This document shows positions 7,653 to 15,819 of a stretch of 50,119 bases of DNA, piece after piece. How positions within the stretch are numbered: the stretch's first letter is position 1; every line of letters begins with the position of its first letter. This stretch comes from DATDAH01 sp036525535. GTDB lineage: Bacteria; Actinomycetota; Acidimicrobiia; Acidimicrobiales; DATDAH01. Both the position numbers and the translations under genes were made by a program. Location: contig DATDAH010000269.1 in the NCBI GenBank assembly GCA_036525535.1, positions 1-50,119 of the forward strand, given 5' to 3'. The notes under the pieces were generated by a model that was not told where the DNA came from, searched no databases, and saw only the letters and a list, made by a program, of their open reading frames with translations.

Positions 7653-8429
7653 CTACGCCTCGGCCCGAGCGATCAGGAAGAGGCGCTGGAAGGGCATGAC
7701 CGTCCGGCCGTCGGCGCGGGTCGGATAGGCCCTCCGCATCGCCTCGGCGTACTCGGCCACGAACTCGTGGCCGTCGGCCTCGTCGAGACGACTCAGGAAG
7801 GCCCGCAGAAACGAGCCGAGGAACCACTCGACGACGGGATCGGTTCCCTCCAGCACGTGGTGATAGGTGGTGGTCCAGAGGTCGACGTCGGCCGCCAGCG
7901 GGAGGAGGAGCTCCAGGTAGCGGTCCGGTGACAGCAGCGGGTGGGGGTCGATGGCGCCGCGCAGCGCCTCCCGCCATCGGTCCTGCGCCGCGATCTCGAA
8001 GGCGATGGTGTGGCTGGGCTGGTCCCACTTGTCGGGGACCTGGATGGCCAACGAACCGCCCGCCGCGACGAGGCCGAACAGCCGCGGGATCAGGGTCTCG
8101 TGGTCGGGGACCCAGTGCAGCGCGGCGTTGGTGAAGAGGAGATCGGGCGCCTGATCCGGCGTGAACGTGGTGAGGTCACCTTCCCGCCACGTCACCTGGG
8201 GCAACAGTGCCCGGGCCTCGGCCAGCATCTCCGGCGACGAGTCCACACCGGTGATCTCGGCGGCGGGCCAACGGCCGGCGAGCAGCGTGGTCACCGTCCC
8301 CGGCCCGCAGCCGAGGTCGAGGATGCGGGCAGGGGGTTCGGCCGGGGCGAGGCGGGCGACGAGGTCGAGGGCCGGGCGCCGTCGCTGATCCCAGAACTGG
8401 GCGTACTGCTGCGGATCCCAGACGGTCAA
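7653..8429 (-). CDS. tam: trans-aconitate 2-methyltransferase
   Basis: This 258-residue SAM-dependent methyltransferase should detoxify trans-aconitate by methyl-esterifying it. It closely follows E. coli Tam along its length: N-terminal WDPQQYAQFWDQRRRPALDL, SAM motif I LDLGCGPGTVT, GVDSSPEMLAEAR, LLFTNAALHWVPDH, VQVPD-like AIQVPDKWDQPSHT, LWTTTYHHVL and C-terminal FQRLFLIARAEA. The start is an unusual TTG at 8429. It overlaps the stop of the upstream DNA methyltransferase gene (TTGA), the equivalent of the common ATGA coupling, and no ATG or GTG lies nearby in frame. Confidence 0.88.
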   Translation of the reverse strand: MTVWDPQQYAQFWDQRRRPALDLVARLAPAEPPARILDLGCGPGTVTTLLAGRWPAAEITGVDSSPEMLAEARALLPQVTWREGDLTTFTPDQAPDLLFTNAALHWVPDHETLIPRLFGLVAAGGSLAIQVPDKWDQPSHTIAFEIAAQDRWREALRGAIDPHPLLSPDRYLELLLPLAADVDLWTTTYHHVLEGTDPVVEWFLGSFLRAFLSRLDEADGHEFVAEYAEAMRRAYPTRADGRTVMPFQRLFLIARAEA

Positions 8430-9733
8430 TCCAGCAGCTCCTTGAGCTGGGCGATGAGATCGGGAGCGCCCAGCTCCAGGACCGGCACCCCGCTGTCGAC
8501 GAGGTGGCGGACCGGGGCCTTGCCCGCGGAGCCGGGGAGCTCCGGGGTCAGCACCAGCACCCGACAGCCGGGCTCGTGGGCCCGGATGGTGTGGGCCATG
8601 CCCACCGCCCGCCAGAGCAGGTCGGCCCGGCGCAGCCCCGACGGTCCCGTGGTGAAGCCACCGGCGACGTCGACGTAGACCCGGCGACCCTCGGCGTCCA
8701 GGGCCCGCAGGACGAAGTCGGTGCCGGCCGGCGAACGGAACTCGGCGTCGACCTCGGCGAAGCCGGCGTCGACCAGGGCCGTGGCGGCCAGCACGCGAGC
8801 CGACTCGCCGCCGGCCGTCGGGGCCGGATCGTGACCGGTGGCGGTCAAGGTGATGCGCTCGGCATCCACTCGGGCCGAGGCCGCGTCGACGTAGTCGCCA
8901 TCGGTGTCGTAGCCGACGTAGTGGCGGCCGGTGCGCACCGCGGCAACGGCGGTCGAGCCCGAGCCCATGAACGGGTCGAGCACGAGGTCTCCGGGATAGG
9001 TGTAGAGCTCGATGAGGCGCTGGGGCAGCTCCACGGGGAACGGCGCCGGGTGTCCGACGCGGCGGGCGGACTCGGTGGGCAGCTCCCACACGTCGGTGGT
9101 CGCCTCCATGAACTCGTCCTTGGTCAGCGTGCTGTCCGCCGGGCGACCCCGGTCGAAGCGGCCCTTGCTGGCGACGATCACCCGCTCGGAGAGGTCCCGC
9201 AACACCGGGTTGGACGGTTGGCGGAACGAGCCCCAGGCGAACGAGCCGGCCGCGCCCCGGGCCTTGATCCAGACCACCTCGCCCCGCAGCAGCAGCCGCA
9301 GGCGGTCCTGAAGGATGGCGATGACGTCGGCCGAGAGCGAGCGGTAGGGCTTGCGCCCGAGGTTGGCCACGTTGACCGCGATGCGACCACCTGGCTCGAG
9401 CACACGGGCGCACTCGGTGAAGACGTCCTCCAGCATCTGGAGGTACTCGAGGTAGGTGGCGGGGATGTGACCCTCGCCCAGGTCCTGCTCGTAGGCCTTC
9501 CCCGCGAAGTACGGGGGCGAGGTGACGACCAGCGCCACGGAGCGGTCGGCCACCCGGGTCATCGCCCGGGCGTCGCCGGGGATGATCACGTCGACCTGGA
9601 GGGGCGCCTCCACTGTCGAGTCGTCGGACAGCTCGGGCGGGGTGAAGCGGGCGTAGAAGTCGCTGGCGTCATGGTTGGACCGGCCCGACACGCCGAAGGA
9701 GGACGTGGTCGTGGGCTGGCGACGGTCGGGCAC
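8426..9733 (-). CDS. DNA methyltransferase (N4/N6, beta class) with extra C-terminal domain
   Basis: This 435-residue enzyme should methylate an exocyclic amino group of cytosine or adenine in DNA. The catalytic motif TSPPYFAGK (71-79) precedes the SAM-binding motif LDPFMGSGSTA (252-262), the motif order of beta-class enzymes. Residues about 305-435 lie beyond the methyltransferase fold. They contain DFVLRALDAEGRRVYVDVAG, which is reminiscent of a PD-(D/E)XK-type core, but no catalytic Lys follows. No separate restriction gene is adjacent, so it may be an orphan methyltransferase. GTG 9733 is chosen because GGAGG stands 6 nt before it; a longer reading from ATG 9814 is possible but low-complexity. 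Confidence 0.85.
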   Translation of the reverse strand: MPDRRQPTTTSSFGVSGRSNHDASDFYARFTPPELSDDSTVEAPLQVDVIIPGDARAMTRVADRSVALVVTSPPYFAGKAYEQDLGEGHIPATYLEYLQMLEDVFTECARVLEPGGRIAVNVANLGRKPYRSLSADVIAILQDRLRLLLRGEVVWIKARGAAGSFAWGSFRQPSNPVLRDLSERVIVASKGRFDRGRPADSTLTKDEFMEATTDVWELPTESARRVGHPAPFPVELPQRLIELYTYPGDLVLDPFMGSGSTAVAAVRTGRHYVGYDTDGDYVDAASARVDAERITLTATGHDPAPTAGGESARVLAATALVDAGFAEVDAEFRSPAGTDFVLRALDAEGRRVYVDVAGGFTTGPSGLRRADLLWRAVGMAHTIRAHEPGCRVLVLTPELPGSAGKAPVRHLVDSGVPVLELGAPDLIAQLKELLD

Positions 9734-9771
9734 GGCTCTCCTCCCGGGCCGGGGCTGGCGCCGGATCCCCG

Positions 9772-9777
9772 ATGCTA
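9772..9777 (-). promoter_or_regulatory. -10 hexamer TAGCAT of the DNA methyltransferase operon
   Basis: On the minus strand TAGCAT is followed by a leader of about 30 nt that carries GGAGG 6 nt before GTG 9733. This is one of the few genes here with a conventional leader and ribosome binding site. The -35 is weak. Confidence 0.4.
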
Positions 9778-9858
9778 CGGCCCGGCCGGTCGTCGTCCCT
9801 GGATGCGCGCCCATGCCGACATCATGCGCACCCCCAGTGACACCCCTCCCCCCACCGT

Positions 9859-10590
9859 TCAGTCGCGGTGGTAGCGCCAGCCGTCGGCGGACATGACGAG
9901 GCGGTGGCGGGGGCCGGGGACGGTGGGGTCGCCGGTCTCGTAGCCGGCGTCGCCGTGCCAGAGGGCCACGAGGTCGTCGCCGTCCTTGCCGACGGCGGTG
10001 ACGAAGGCCTCCACGGGGGCGTTCCGGGCTTCGTCCAGGGCCTCGGCCACGGTGGCGGACTTGGTCAGGCGGTCGAGGGTGACCCAGGTGGGCGGAGCCA
10101 GTTCGACCTCTCCGGCGTCACGCCGGGCCAGCGTGTCCTCGGGGCGGGCCCAGATCGACTCGTGGATCTCGCCGTCGTCGATGGTCACCGCGCCGGTCGG
10201 GGCCTCGGCGACGAAGAACCAGGTGGCGTAGCGCTTGATGGCAACCATCGGCGGTGTCCAGTGGGCGAAGGGGACCATGGCGTCGGGGTCACAGGCCAGA
10301 CCGGCCTCCTCCGCGGCCTCACGGGCGGCCGCGACCCGGACCGCGGCCTCGACGTCGTCGTGGGCGTCGGGCGGGTAGTCCTCCGGATCGACCCGACCCC
10401 CGGGGAAGACCCACATGCCGCCGGCGAACTCGAGCTTGGAGTTGCGGCGCAGCATCAGGGTCTCCAGCCCGTCCGCCCCGTCCCGCAGGAGGATGACGGT
10501 GGCCGCAGGGACGGCCTCGGGGACCTCGTCCCTGGTCTCCCGCAAGGAACCAGGGAGAGGCTCGTCCCGCCGAGCCGGCTGGTCGGCCAT
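9859..10590 (-). CDS. NUDIX hydrolase (NUDT7/19-like)
   Basis: This 243-residue protein hydrolyses a nucleoside diphosphate linked to another moiety. The Nudix box is FPGGRVDPEDY...REAAEEAGL, with about 13 extra residues between the Gly pair and the REAAEEAGL helix. That insertion is characteristic of the NUDT7/NUDT19 branch, which includes CoA diphosphatases. An N-terminal strand AATVILLRDG and LMLRRNSKLEFAGGMWVFP precede the box. The ATG shares one base with the MaoC hydratase stop (TGATG), so the two are co-translated. An acyl-CoA-linked neighbour fits a CoA or acyl-CoA substrate, but this is inference. Confidence 0.85.
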   Translation of the reverse strand: MADQPARRDEPLPGSLRETRDEVPEAVPAATVILLRDGADGLETLMLRRNSKLEFAGGMWVFPGGRVDPEDYPPDAHDDVEAAVRVAAAREAAEEAGLACDPDAMVPFAHWTPPMVAIKRYATWFFVAEAPTGAVTIDDGEIHESIWARPEDTLARRDAGEVELAPPTWVTLDRLTKSATVAEALDEARNAPVEAFVTAVGKDGDDLVALWHGDAGYETGDPTVPGPRHRLVMSADGWRYHRD

Positions 10591-11045
10591 CAGTCCAGGA
10601 ACCGGGAGATGGTCTCGACCACGCAGGCCGGGCGGTCGCTGTCCTCGATCTCGACGGTCACCGTGACCCGGGCCTGGACCCCGCCCTTGACCTCCTCGGC
10701 CCCCGTCAGCTCAGCCCGCCCCCGGATGCGGCTGCCCACCGGCACCGCGGCGGGGAAGCGGGTCTTGTCGGTCCCGTAGTTGACGCCCATGGAGACGTTG
10801 CGGACCTCGAGCAGGTCAGGGAGGAAGGTGTTGACCAGCGAGAGGGTGAGGTAGCCGTGGGCGATGGTGCCGCCGAACGGCCCGTCCTTGGCCCGGTCCG
10901 GGTCGACGTGGATCCACTGGTGGTCGCCGGTGGCGTCGGCGAAGGTGTCGACTCGCTCCTGGGTGATCTCCAGCCAGGCCGTCGTGCCGAGATCGGTGCC
11001 GACCCCGTCGAGCAGATCGGCAGGGCGTTCGAAAACCGTCGGCAT
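10590..11045 (-). CDS. MaoC-type (R)-specific enoyl-CoA hydratase, Rv0130/HtdZ-like
   Basis: This 151-residue single hot-dog domain should hydrate trans-2-enoyl-CoA to (R)-3-hydroxyacyl-CoA. The hydratase-2 motif reads FADATGDHQWIHVDP with catalytic Asp41 and His46, followed by GPFGGTIAHGYLTLSL. Both stretches, and the C-terminal PACVVETISRFL, closely match mycobacterial Rv0130. ATG 11045 is chosen because a TACAGT -10 lies 7 nt upstream on the minus strand; an in-frame extension to 11066 would run through the promoter. It diverges from the peroxiredoxin gene with only 32 bp between starts. Confidence 0.88.
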   Translation of the reverse strand: MPTVFERPADLLDGVGTDLGTTAWLEITQERVDTFADATGDHQWIHVDPDRAKDGPFGGTIAHGYLTLSLVNTFLPDLLEVRNVSMGVNYGTDKTRFPAAVPVGSRIRGRAELTGAEEVKGGVQARVTVTVEIEDSDRPACVVETISRFLD

Positions 11046-11052
11046 AAGGTCG

Positions 11053-11058
11053 ACTGTA
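11053..11058 (-). promoter_or_regulatory. -10 hexamer TACAGT of the MaoC operon
   Basis: TACAGT on the minus strand is 7 nt from ATG 11045, so the MaoC/NUDIX message is probably leaderless. It lies within the 32-bp gap shared with the divergent peroxiredoxin gene. Confidence 0.5.
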
Positions 11059-11077
11059 CGGACCACGGAGGACCCCG

Positions 11078-11527
11078 ATGACCCTCACCCCTGGCGATGC
11101 CGCCCCGGACTTCGCCCTGCCCGACCAGACGGGCACGACCCGCACGCTCAGCGCTCTGCTGGCCGACGGGCCCGTCGTGCTGTTCTGGTACCCGGCGGCG
11201 ATGACCACCGGCTGCACCAAGGAGGCGTGCCACTTCCGTGACATCGCCGCCGAGTTCGAGGCGGTCGGCGCCCAGCGAGTGGGCATCAGCGCCGACGCTC
11301 CCGAGAAGCAGGCCCAGTTCGACGAGAAGCACGACCTCGGCTACCCGCTCCTCTCCGACCAGGACAAGGCCGTCGCCAAGGCCTACGGCGTCAAGCGCAG
11401 CCTGCTGCCGATGAACAAGCGGGCCACCTTCGTCATCGGCACCGACGGCAAGATCGTCGACGTCATCACCAGCGAGACCAACATGAACGCCCACGCCGAC
11501 CAAGCCCTCCGAGCCCTCGGCGCCTGA
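11078..11527 (+). CDS. bcp: peroxiredoxin, PrxQ/Bcp type
   Basis: This 149-residue thiol peroxidase reduces hydrogen peroxide and organic hydroperoxides using thioredoxin. The active site is TTGCTKEAC, with peroxidatic Cys46 and a resolving Cys51 five residues later, the classic PrxQ spacing. PGDAAPDFALPDQTG at the N-terminus and KRATFVIGTDGKI late in the fold are typical. The usual DxTPGCT loop reads AMTTGCT here, a mild variation. GGAGG (11067-11071) is 6 nt before the ATG, so unlike most neighbours this gene has a conventional ribosome binding site. Confidence 0.92.
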   Translation: MTLTPGDAAPDFALPDQTGTTRTLSALLADGPVVLFWYPAAMTTGCTKEACHFRDIAAEFEAVGAQRVGISADAPEKQAQFDEKHDLGYPLLSDQDKAVAKAYGVKRSLLPMNKRATFVIGTDGKIVDVITSETNMNAHADQALRALGA

Positions 11528-11556
11528 GCGGGCAGGTGACGCCAGCCGCGATCGAC

Positions 11557-11580
11557 GCTGCGCAGTCGGAGCGGAGCAGC
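11557..11580. repeat. 24-bp dispersed intergenic repeat, copy 1
   Basis: This segment in the gap between the convergent bcp and VOC genes is 22/24 identical, in reverse complement, to 22776-22799. It has short terminal inverted arms (GCTGC/GCAGC) and could form a hairpin. The rest of the gap (11528-11641) holds other hairpin-prone GC sequence (for example GCTTCG at about 11595 with CGAAGC at about 11626) that may act in termination. Confidence 0.4.
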
Positions 11581-11641
11581 ATGCCGGACCCTGAGCTTCG
11601 GCGGAGCCGGCGTTGCTGAGCGCAGCGAAGCCACGCAAGTG

Positions 11642-12070
11642 TCAGGGCTTGTCCCAGGCCGTCAACAGCTCGAGGAGCTGGCCGTCGGGGTCCTTGACGA
11701 AGACGGCCACGCCGATGTTGGTGTCGGTCAGCACCTCACCGCCGTGGGCCTCGACGGCCGCCAGCGACGCGTCGAGGTCGTCGACGCTCAGGGACACGTG
11801 GGTCAGGCCGGGCTGGTTCACCACCCGCTCCTCCCCCGCCACCACCCCGGCGTCAGCGAAGTGGAGCAGCTCGAGGATGAAGTCGTCCCGCTTCAGGTAG
11901 ACGGCCGTCATCCCGACCGGCGCCGCCAGCCGCAGCAAACGGTCCGAGCCCTGGTCGGGAGGATGCAGCTCGCGGGCCACCTCGAAGCCGAAGACCTCCA
12001 CGTAGAACCGACGTGAGCGCTCGAGGTCGGTGACGCACTGACCCACGTGGTTGAACCGGGCCGCGGCCAC
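11642..12070 (-). CDS. VOC superfamily (glyoxalase/dioxygenase-like) protein
   Basis: This 142-residue protein has two beta-alpha-beta-beta-beta modules. The first begins FNHVGQCVTDLERSRRFYVEVFGF, the second LTHVSLSVDDLDASLAAVEAHGG, and it ends FVKDPDGQLLELL. Metal ligands expected in the family are present: His near the start of each module and Glu in LLEL. The reaction could be isomerisation, epimerisation or ring cleavage. A methylmalonyl-CoA epimerase-like role is conceivable beside an acyl-CoA synthetase but is not shown by the sequence. GTG 12070 is preferred over TTG 12079 because a TAGGTT -10 lies 7 nt before it. Confidence 0.82.
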   Translation of the reverse strand: MAAARFNHVGQCVTDLERSRRFYVEVFGFEVARELHPPDQGSDRLLRLAAPVGMTAVYLKRDDFILELLHFADAGVVAGEERVVNQPGLTHVSLSVDDLDASLAAVEAHGGEVLTDTNIGVAVFVKDPDGQLLELLTAWDKP

Positions 12071-12077
12071 GACCGGC

Positions 12078-12102
12078 AACCTAGTGGTGGGTCACCTACC
12101 CT
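12078..12102. promoter_or_regulatory. back-to-back -10 boxes of VOC and acyl-CoA synthetase genes
   Basis: TAGGTT on the minus strand (12083-12078) precedes GTG 12070 by 7 nt. TACCCT on the plus strand (12097-12102) precedes ATG 12110 by 7 nt. The promoters of this divergent pair must overlap, and both transcripts are predicted to be leaderless. Confidence 0.55.
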
Positions 12103-12109
12103 GCCCCGC

Positions 12110-13699
12110 ATGAAGGAGCTCGTGTACCACCGGCTGTTCCTCCCCGGCCTGGACGCCTTCGCCGACAAGCCCGACACCATCATCGACGGCGACTACCGGA
12201 GCACGCTCGGCCAGCACGCCGACCGGGTCTTCCGCCTCGGCCACGCCCTGCGCCACCAGCTCGGCGTCCAGCCCGGCGACCGGGTGGCCGTCATGTCGAC
12301 CAACAGCCACCAGTACCTCGAGCTCTACCACGCCTGCTTCCTCGGCGCCGCGGTCATCAACCCGCTGAACCTGCGCCTGGCCGGCAAGGAGCTGGACTAC
12401 ATCCTCCGGGACTCCGGCACCGAGGTCATCTTCGTGGACGGCTTCTTCGGCGGGGGCATCGCCGCAGCCATGGCTGCCTCCGACGCCGGGCCGAGCCCGC
12501 TCCGCCACGTCGTGCTGATGGGTGATGCCATCGACCCCGAGAACGTGCCGGCCCACGACATCGCCTACGAAGACCTGATCGCGGCGGGCGAGCCCGTCGT
12601 CCCCGACGAGCCCGAGGAGCACGATCCCGTCGTGCTCATGTACACGGGCGGCACCACGGGCCTGCCCAAGGGCGTGTTGCTCGAGCAGCGGGCCGAGATG
12701 CTGAACAGCTACCACACGATGGGCGTCGTCTCGATCGATGCCGAGCAGATCTTCCTGCACCAGACGCCGATGTTCCACGCCGCCTCGATGGGCGCGATCC
12801 TGGGCATCCCGGCGTTGGGCGCGGGCTCGGTGTTCATCCCGCTCTTCGATCCGGGCAAGGCGATGGACCTGATCGAGGGCCACGGCGTCACCTGGTCGGT
12901 GATGGTCCCGACCATGATCGGCATGCTGCTGGCCCACCCCGACTTCCGGCCGGAACGGCTGAGCACGCTGAAGCAACTCACCTACGGCGCCTCCCCGATG
13001 CCCTCGGCGATCCTCGAGAAGCTGCTGGCGCTCTACCCCGACCTGCAGATCAGCCAGGGCTACGGGATGACCGAGGCTTCGGCGGTGCTGACGTTCCTCA
13101 CCGCGGAGGACCACTTCACCGGAGGCGAGCGCCTGCGCTCGGCCGGCCGCCCGGTACCGGGCGTGTTGCTCTCCATCCAGGACGCCGACGGCAACCCGGT
13201 GGCCAAAGGCCAGCCGGGCGAGGTCTGCGCCAAAGCCGGCAACTTCATGCGGGAGTACTGGAACCAGCCCGAAGCCACCGAGGAGGTCTTCCGGGGCGGC
13301 TGGTACCACACGGGTGACGCCGGCTACCTCGATGACAACGGCTACCTCTTCCTGGTCGACCGGGTGAAGGACATGATCGTCACCGGCGGTGAGAACGTGT
13401 ACTCCGCCGAGGTCGAGTCGGCGATCTCCAAGCACGAGGCCGTGGCCCAGGTCGCGGTCATCGGCATCCCCCACGAGACCTGGGGCGAGCAGGTGCACGC
13501 CATCGTCGTCCTGGTCGATGGAGTCGACGCCACCGAGGACGACATCCGGGACTTCGCCAAGGAATCCATCGCCGGGTACAAGGTGCCCAAGTCGGTGGAG
13601 TTCCGGACCGAGCCACTGCCCCTCTCCGGTGCCATGAAGGTGCTGAAGAAGGACCTGCGGGCCCCCTACTGGGAGGGCAAGGAGCGGGCGGTCAACTGA
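12110..13699 (+). CDS. acyl-CoA synthetase (AMP-forming, FadD-like)
   Basis: This 529-residue ligase activates a carboxylic acid to acyl-CoA through an acyl-AMP. Visible motifs are the P-loop YTGGTTGLPKG (178-188), QGYGMTEAS, YHTGDAGYLDDNGYLFLVDRVKDMI with the hinge Asp/Arg, GGENVYSAEVE, and the catalytic Lys510 in SGAMKVLKKD. Length and motif order fit medium- or long-chain FadD enzymes; acid specificity is unknown. The ATG is 7 nt downstream of TACCCT, indicating a leaderless message. The ASST-like lipoprotein gene begins 13 nt after its stop and may be co-transcribed. Confidence 0.92.
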   Translation: MKELVYHRLFLPGLDAFADKPDTIIDGDYRSTLGQHADRVFRLGHALRHQLGVQPGDRVAVMSTNSHQYLELYHACFLGAAVINPLNLRLAGKELDYILRDSGTEVIFVDGFFGGGIAAAMAASDAGPSPLRHVVLMGDAIDPENVPAHDIAYEDLIAAGEPVVPDEPEEHDPVVLMYTGGTTGLPKGVLLEQRAEMLNSYHTMGVVSIDAEQIFLHQTPMFHAASMGAILGIPALGAGSVFIPLFDPGKAMDLIEGHGVTWSVMVPTMIGMLLAHPDFRPERLSTLKQLTYGASPMPSAILEKLLALYPDLQISQGYGMTEASAVLTFLTAEDHFTGGERLRSAGRPVPGVLLSIQDADGNPVAKGQPGEVCAKAGNFMREYWNQPEATEEVFRGGWYHTGDAGYLDDNGYLFLVDRVKDMIVTGGENVYSAEVESAISKHEAVAQVAVIGIPHETWGEQVHAIVVLVDGVDATEDDIRDFAKESIAGYKVPKSVEFRTEPLPLSGAMKVLKKDLRAPYWEGKERAVN

Positions 13700-13712
13700 G
13701 CCCGATCCAGCG

Positions 13713-15362
13713 GTGAACCGGCGGCGGGCGATCGTTCTCTTCCTCGCGCTCGCGCTCGGGGCGGGGGCCGCGGCCTGCAGCGACGACGGCGACGACCCGG
13801 CGGCCACGACCGAGCCTCCGACCACATCGGCCGTGGTGATCGAGCCGCCCAGCGGGGTGCTGACCGACGTGTCGGTGCGCCTGGCCAACCAGAGCACCAT
13901 CGCCGGCGTTCTCACGGTGGCCGCCGACGAGCCCGTTCAGGTCGAGGTCAGGGCCACGCCCTCCGGCGACGCCCCTGTGGTCGACGTGCCTCGGACGGCG
14001 AGGGCTCTGCGCCGCCACCGCATCCCGGTTGTCGGCCTCCGGGCCGAGACGACCTATGACCTGACCGTCTCCGCCTCAGACGCGGCGGGCGACCCGGCGG
14101 GTCAGGGCGTGGTGCAGATGACGACCGGGGCCCTGCCCGGCTGGATCCCGCCGTTGCAGGTCAACCAGATCGACGCCGCCCGCATGGCGCCCGGCATCAC
14201 CCTCTTCGACATCCAGCGCTGGGGCGTGGACCAGCCCCCGGACGAGCCCAGCGGGATGCTGGTCGGCGTCGACCAGGAGGGCCAGATCGTCTGGTACCAC
14301 GGCAACGACCTCGGGGCCGGCGACGCCCGCATGACCGAGGACGGGACCATCTTCCTGCTCTTCGCCCCGTTCGGGTTCAAGGAGATCGACCTCCTCGGCA
14401 ACCGGCTCCAGTCCTGGGCCTGGGGCACGGCTGACGACGTCCGTCCCGGCGGGCCCACGATCATCGACTCCGACAACTTCGACCTGGTCAGCTTCCACCA
14501 CGAGGTCGCCCCTCAGCCCGACGGGAACATCGTGGCCTTCGGGCGCTACGAGCTGGAGCTCACCGATGCGGAGCAGGAGGCCATCTGCCCCGGCGACCCG
14601 GCGGACTTCGGCATCCGGGAGGACGTCGTCATGGAGTTCACCCGGGACGGCGAGATCGTCCACGAATGGCCCCTGCACGACATCATCGACCCAGCCGAGA
14701 TCCCCGGCCGGGAGCTGTGCTCGGTCGACTTCGAGGACTTCCGGGACTGGGCCCACGGCAACGGCATCGTCCTGGACCGGGAGCACAACCAGGTGGTGGT
14801 CACCGCCCGCCACATCGACCTGCTCTTCGCCTTCCGCTACGAGGCCGGCGCCGACGGTCCGTCCGGCGAGCTGCTCTGGTCGCTCGGCCCGCAGGGCACC
14901 CTGGCGCTCGACGGTGAGCCGTCCTACGGCCTCCACGCCCCCGAAGTCGAGGACGACGGCTCGATCATGCTCTTCGACAACGGCAACGACCGGCCGGTCG
15001 ACGTGCCCTACAGCCGGGCCGTCCGCTACCAGATCGACCAGTCCTCGCCGGATCCAGCAGACTGGTCGGCCCGCCAGGTCTGGGAGTTCCGCACCGACGA
15101 CCTCGAGACCGGCGCCCCCCTGTATGCCGACTTCCTGGGCGACGCCGACCTCCAGCCCAACGGCAACGTGCTCATCGGCTTCGGCGGCATCGGCCAGGAG
15201 GATCCGCCAGCCCGCGGTCGCATCATCGAGGTCGTCCCCCGCGGCGCGTCCGGCGGCGACATCGTCTTCGACATCAGCACCCCCGAGACCTACGTGAACT
15301 ACCGCGCCGAACGCATCCCCAGCCTCTACGCCGGCCCCCGGTGGGTCCAGCCCGACACCTAG
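13713..15362 (+). CDS. lipoprotein of the aryl-sulfate sulfotransferase-like family
   Basis: This 549-residue exported protein has a signal peptide ending in a lipobox (ALGAGAAAC, Cys22), so it should be anchored to the outer face of the membrane. A fibronectin-like strand region at about 45-135 (TYDLTVSASDAAGDP) is followed by a propeller-type domain with repeats such as VDQEGQIVWYH, DGTIFLLF, LVSFHHEVAPQPDGNIVAFGR, WAHGNGIVLDREHNQVVVTAR and LQPNGNVLIGFGG. These match arylsulfotransferase (ASST) propeller blades, and His residues in FHHE and WAHGN are candidates for the sulfate-accepting His. Many actinobacterial members have no proven activity. It follows the acyl-CoA synthetase by 13 nt and overlaps the convergent HxlR gene by 4 nt. 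Confidence 0.75.
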   Translation: MNRRRAIVLFLALALGAGAAACSDDGDDPAATTEPPTTSAVVIEPPSGVLTDVSVRLANQSTIAGVLTVAADEPVQVEVRATPSGDAPVVDVPRTARALRRHRIPVVGLRAETTYDLTVSASDAAGDPAGQGVVQMTTGALPGWIPPLQVNQIDAARMAPGITLFDIQRWGVDQPPDEPSGMLVGVDQEGQIVWYHGNDLGAGDARMTEDGTIFLLFAPFGFKEIDLLGNRLQSWAWGTADDVRPGGPTIIDSDNFDLVSFHHEVAPQPDGNIVAFGRYELELTDAEQEAICPGDPADFGIREDVVMEFTRDGEIVHEWPLHDIIDPAEIPGRELCSVDFEDFRDWAHGNGIVLDREHNQVVVTARHIDLLFAFRYEAGADGPSGELLWSLGPQGTLALDGEPSYGLHAPEVEDDGSIMLFDNGNDRPVDVPYSRAVRYQIDQSSPDPADWSARQVWEFRTDDLETGAPLYADFLGDADLQPNGNVLIGFGGIGQEDPPARGRIIEVVPRGASGGDIVFDISTPETYVNYRAERIPSLYAGPRWVQPDT

Positions 15363-15793
15363 GCCAGGTCGAGGTCGTCGTCGGGGTCGTCGACGAGGGT
15401 GCTGCAGGTGGGGCACCACCACTGGGGCTCCAGCGCGGTGCCGCACAGGTGGTGCTGGTAAGGAGCGGGCTCCCCTGAGCGGGCGGCACCCCACTGGGCC
15501 AGCAGTCGGAGGGCGCCGGCCAGGTCGCGGCCGGCGGCGGTGAGGTCGTACTCGAAACGGGGCGGACGCTCCTGGTAGGGGGTGACGACGATGACGCCTT
15601 CGGCGGTCAGGTCCTTGAGCCGCTTCGACAGGACGTTGGGGGCCACGCCGGCCACCGCCTCCTGCAGGTCACCGAAGCGACGGGGTCCGTCGAGCAGGGC
15701 GTCGACGAGTAGGAAGGACCATCGGTCCCCCACCCGGGCCACGGCCTCGGCCAGGGGGGAATCGGGATCGGGCACCGGGAGAGTTTCGCTCAT
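15359..15793 (-). CDS. HxlR-family transcriptional regulator with C-terminal Zn-ribbon-like tail
   Basis: This 144-residue winged-helix regulator contains the HxlR core: VGDRWSFLLVDALLDGPRRFGDLQEAVAGVAPNVLSKRLKDL, then TPYQERPPRFEYDLTAAGRDL. After the core it has a tail with CGTALEPQWWCPTC, whose Cys residues could bind zinc or sense redox state. ATG 15793 is chosen at the conserved N-terminus; ATG 15835 would lie within the palindrome at 15820-15848. It diverges from the HtrA-like protease genes, and the palindrome between them is the obvious autoregulatory site. Confidence 0.87.
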   Translation of the reverse strand: MSETLPVPDPDSPLAEAVARVGDRWSFLLVDALLDGPRRFGDLQEAVAGVAPNVLSKRLKDLTAEGVIVVTPYQERPPRFEYDLTAAGRDLAGALRLLAQWGAARSGEPAPYQHHLCGTALEPQWWCPTCSTLVDDPDDDLDLA

Positions 15794-15819
15794 GGGGTTG
15801 CCTTCGTCCGGGATCTCCG

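Noticed and set aside
9734..9814. Longer N-terminus of the DNA methyltransferase
   Set aside because: The extra 27 residues are Arg/Gly/Thr-rich and would place the GGAGG and TAGCAT signals inside the gene.
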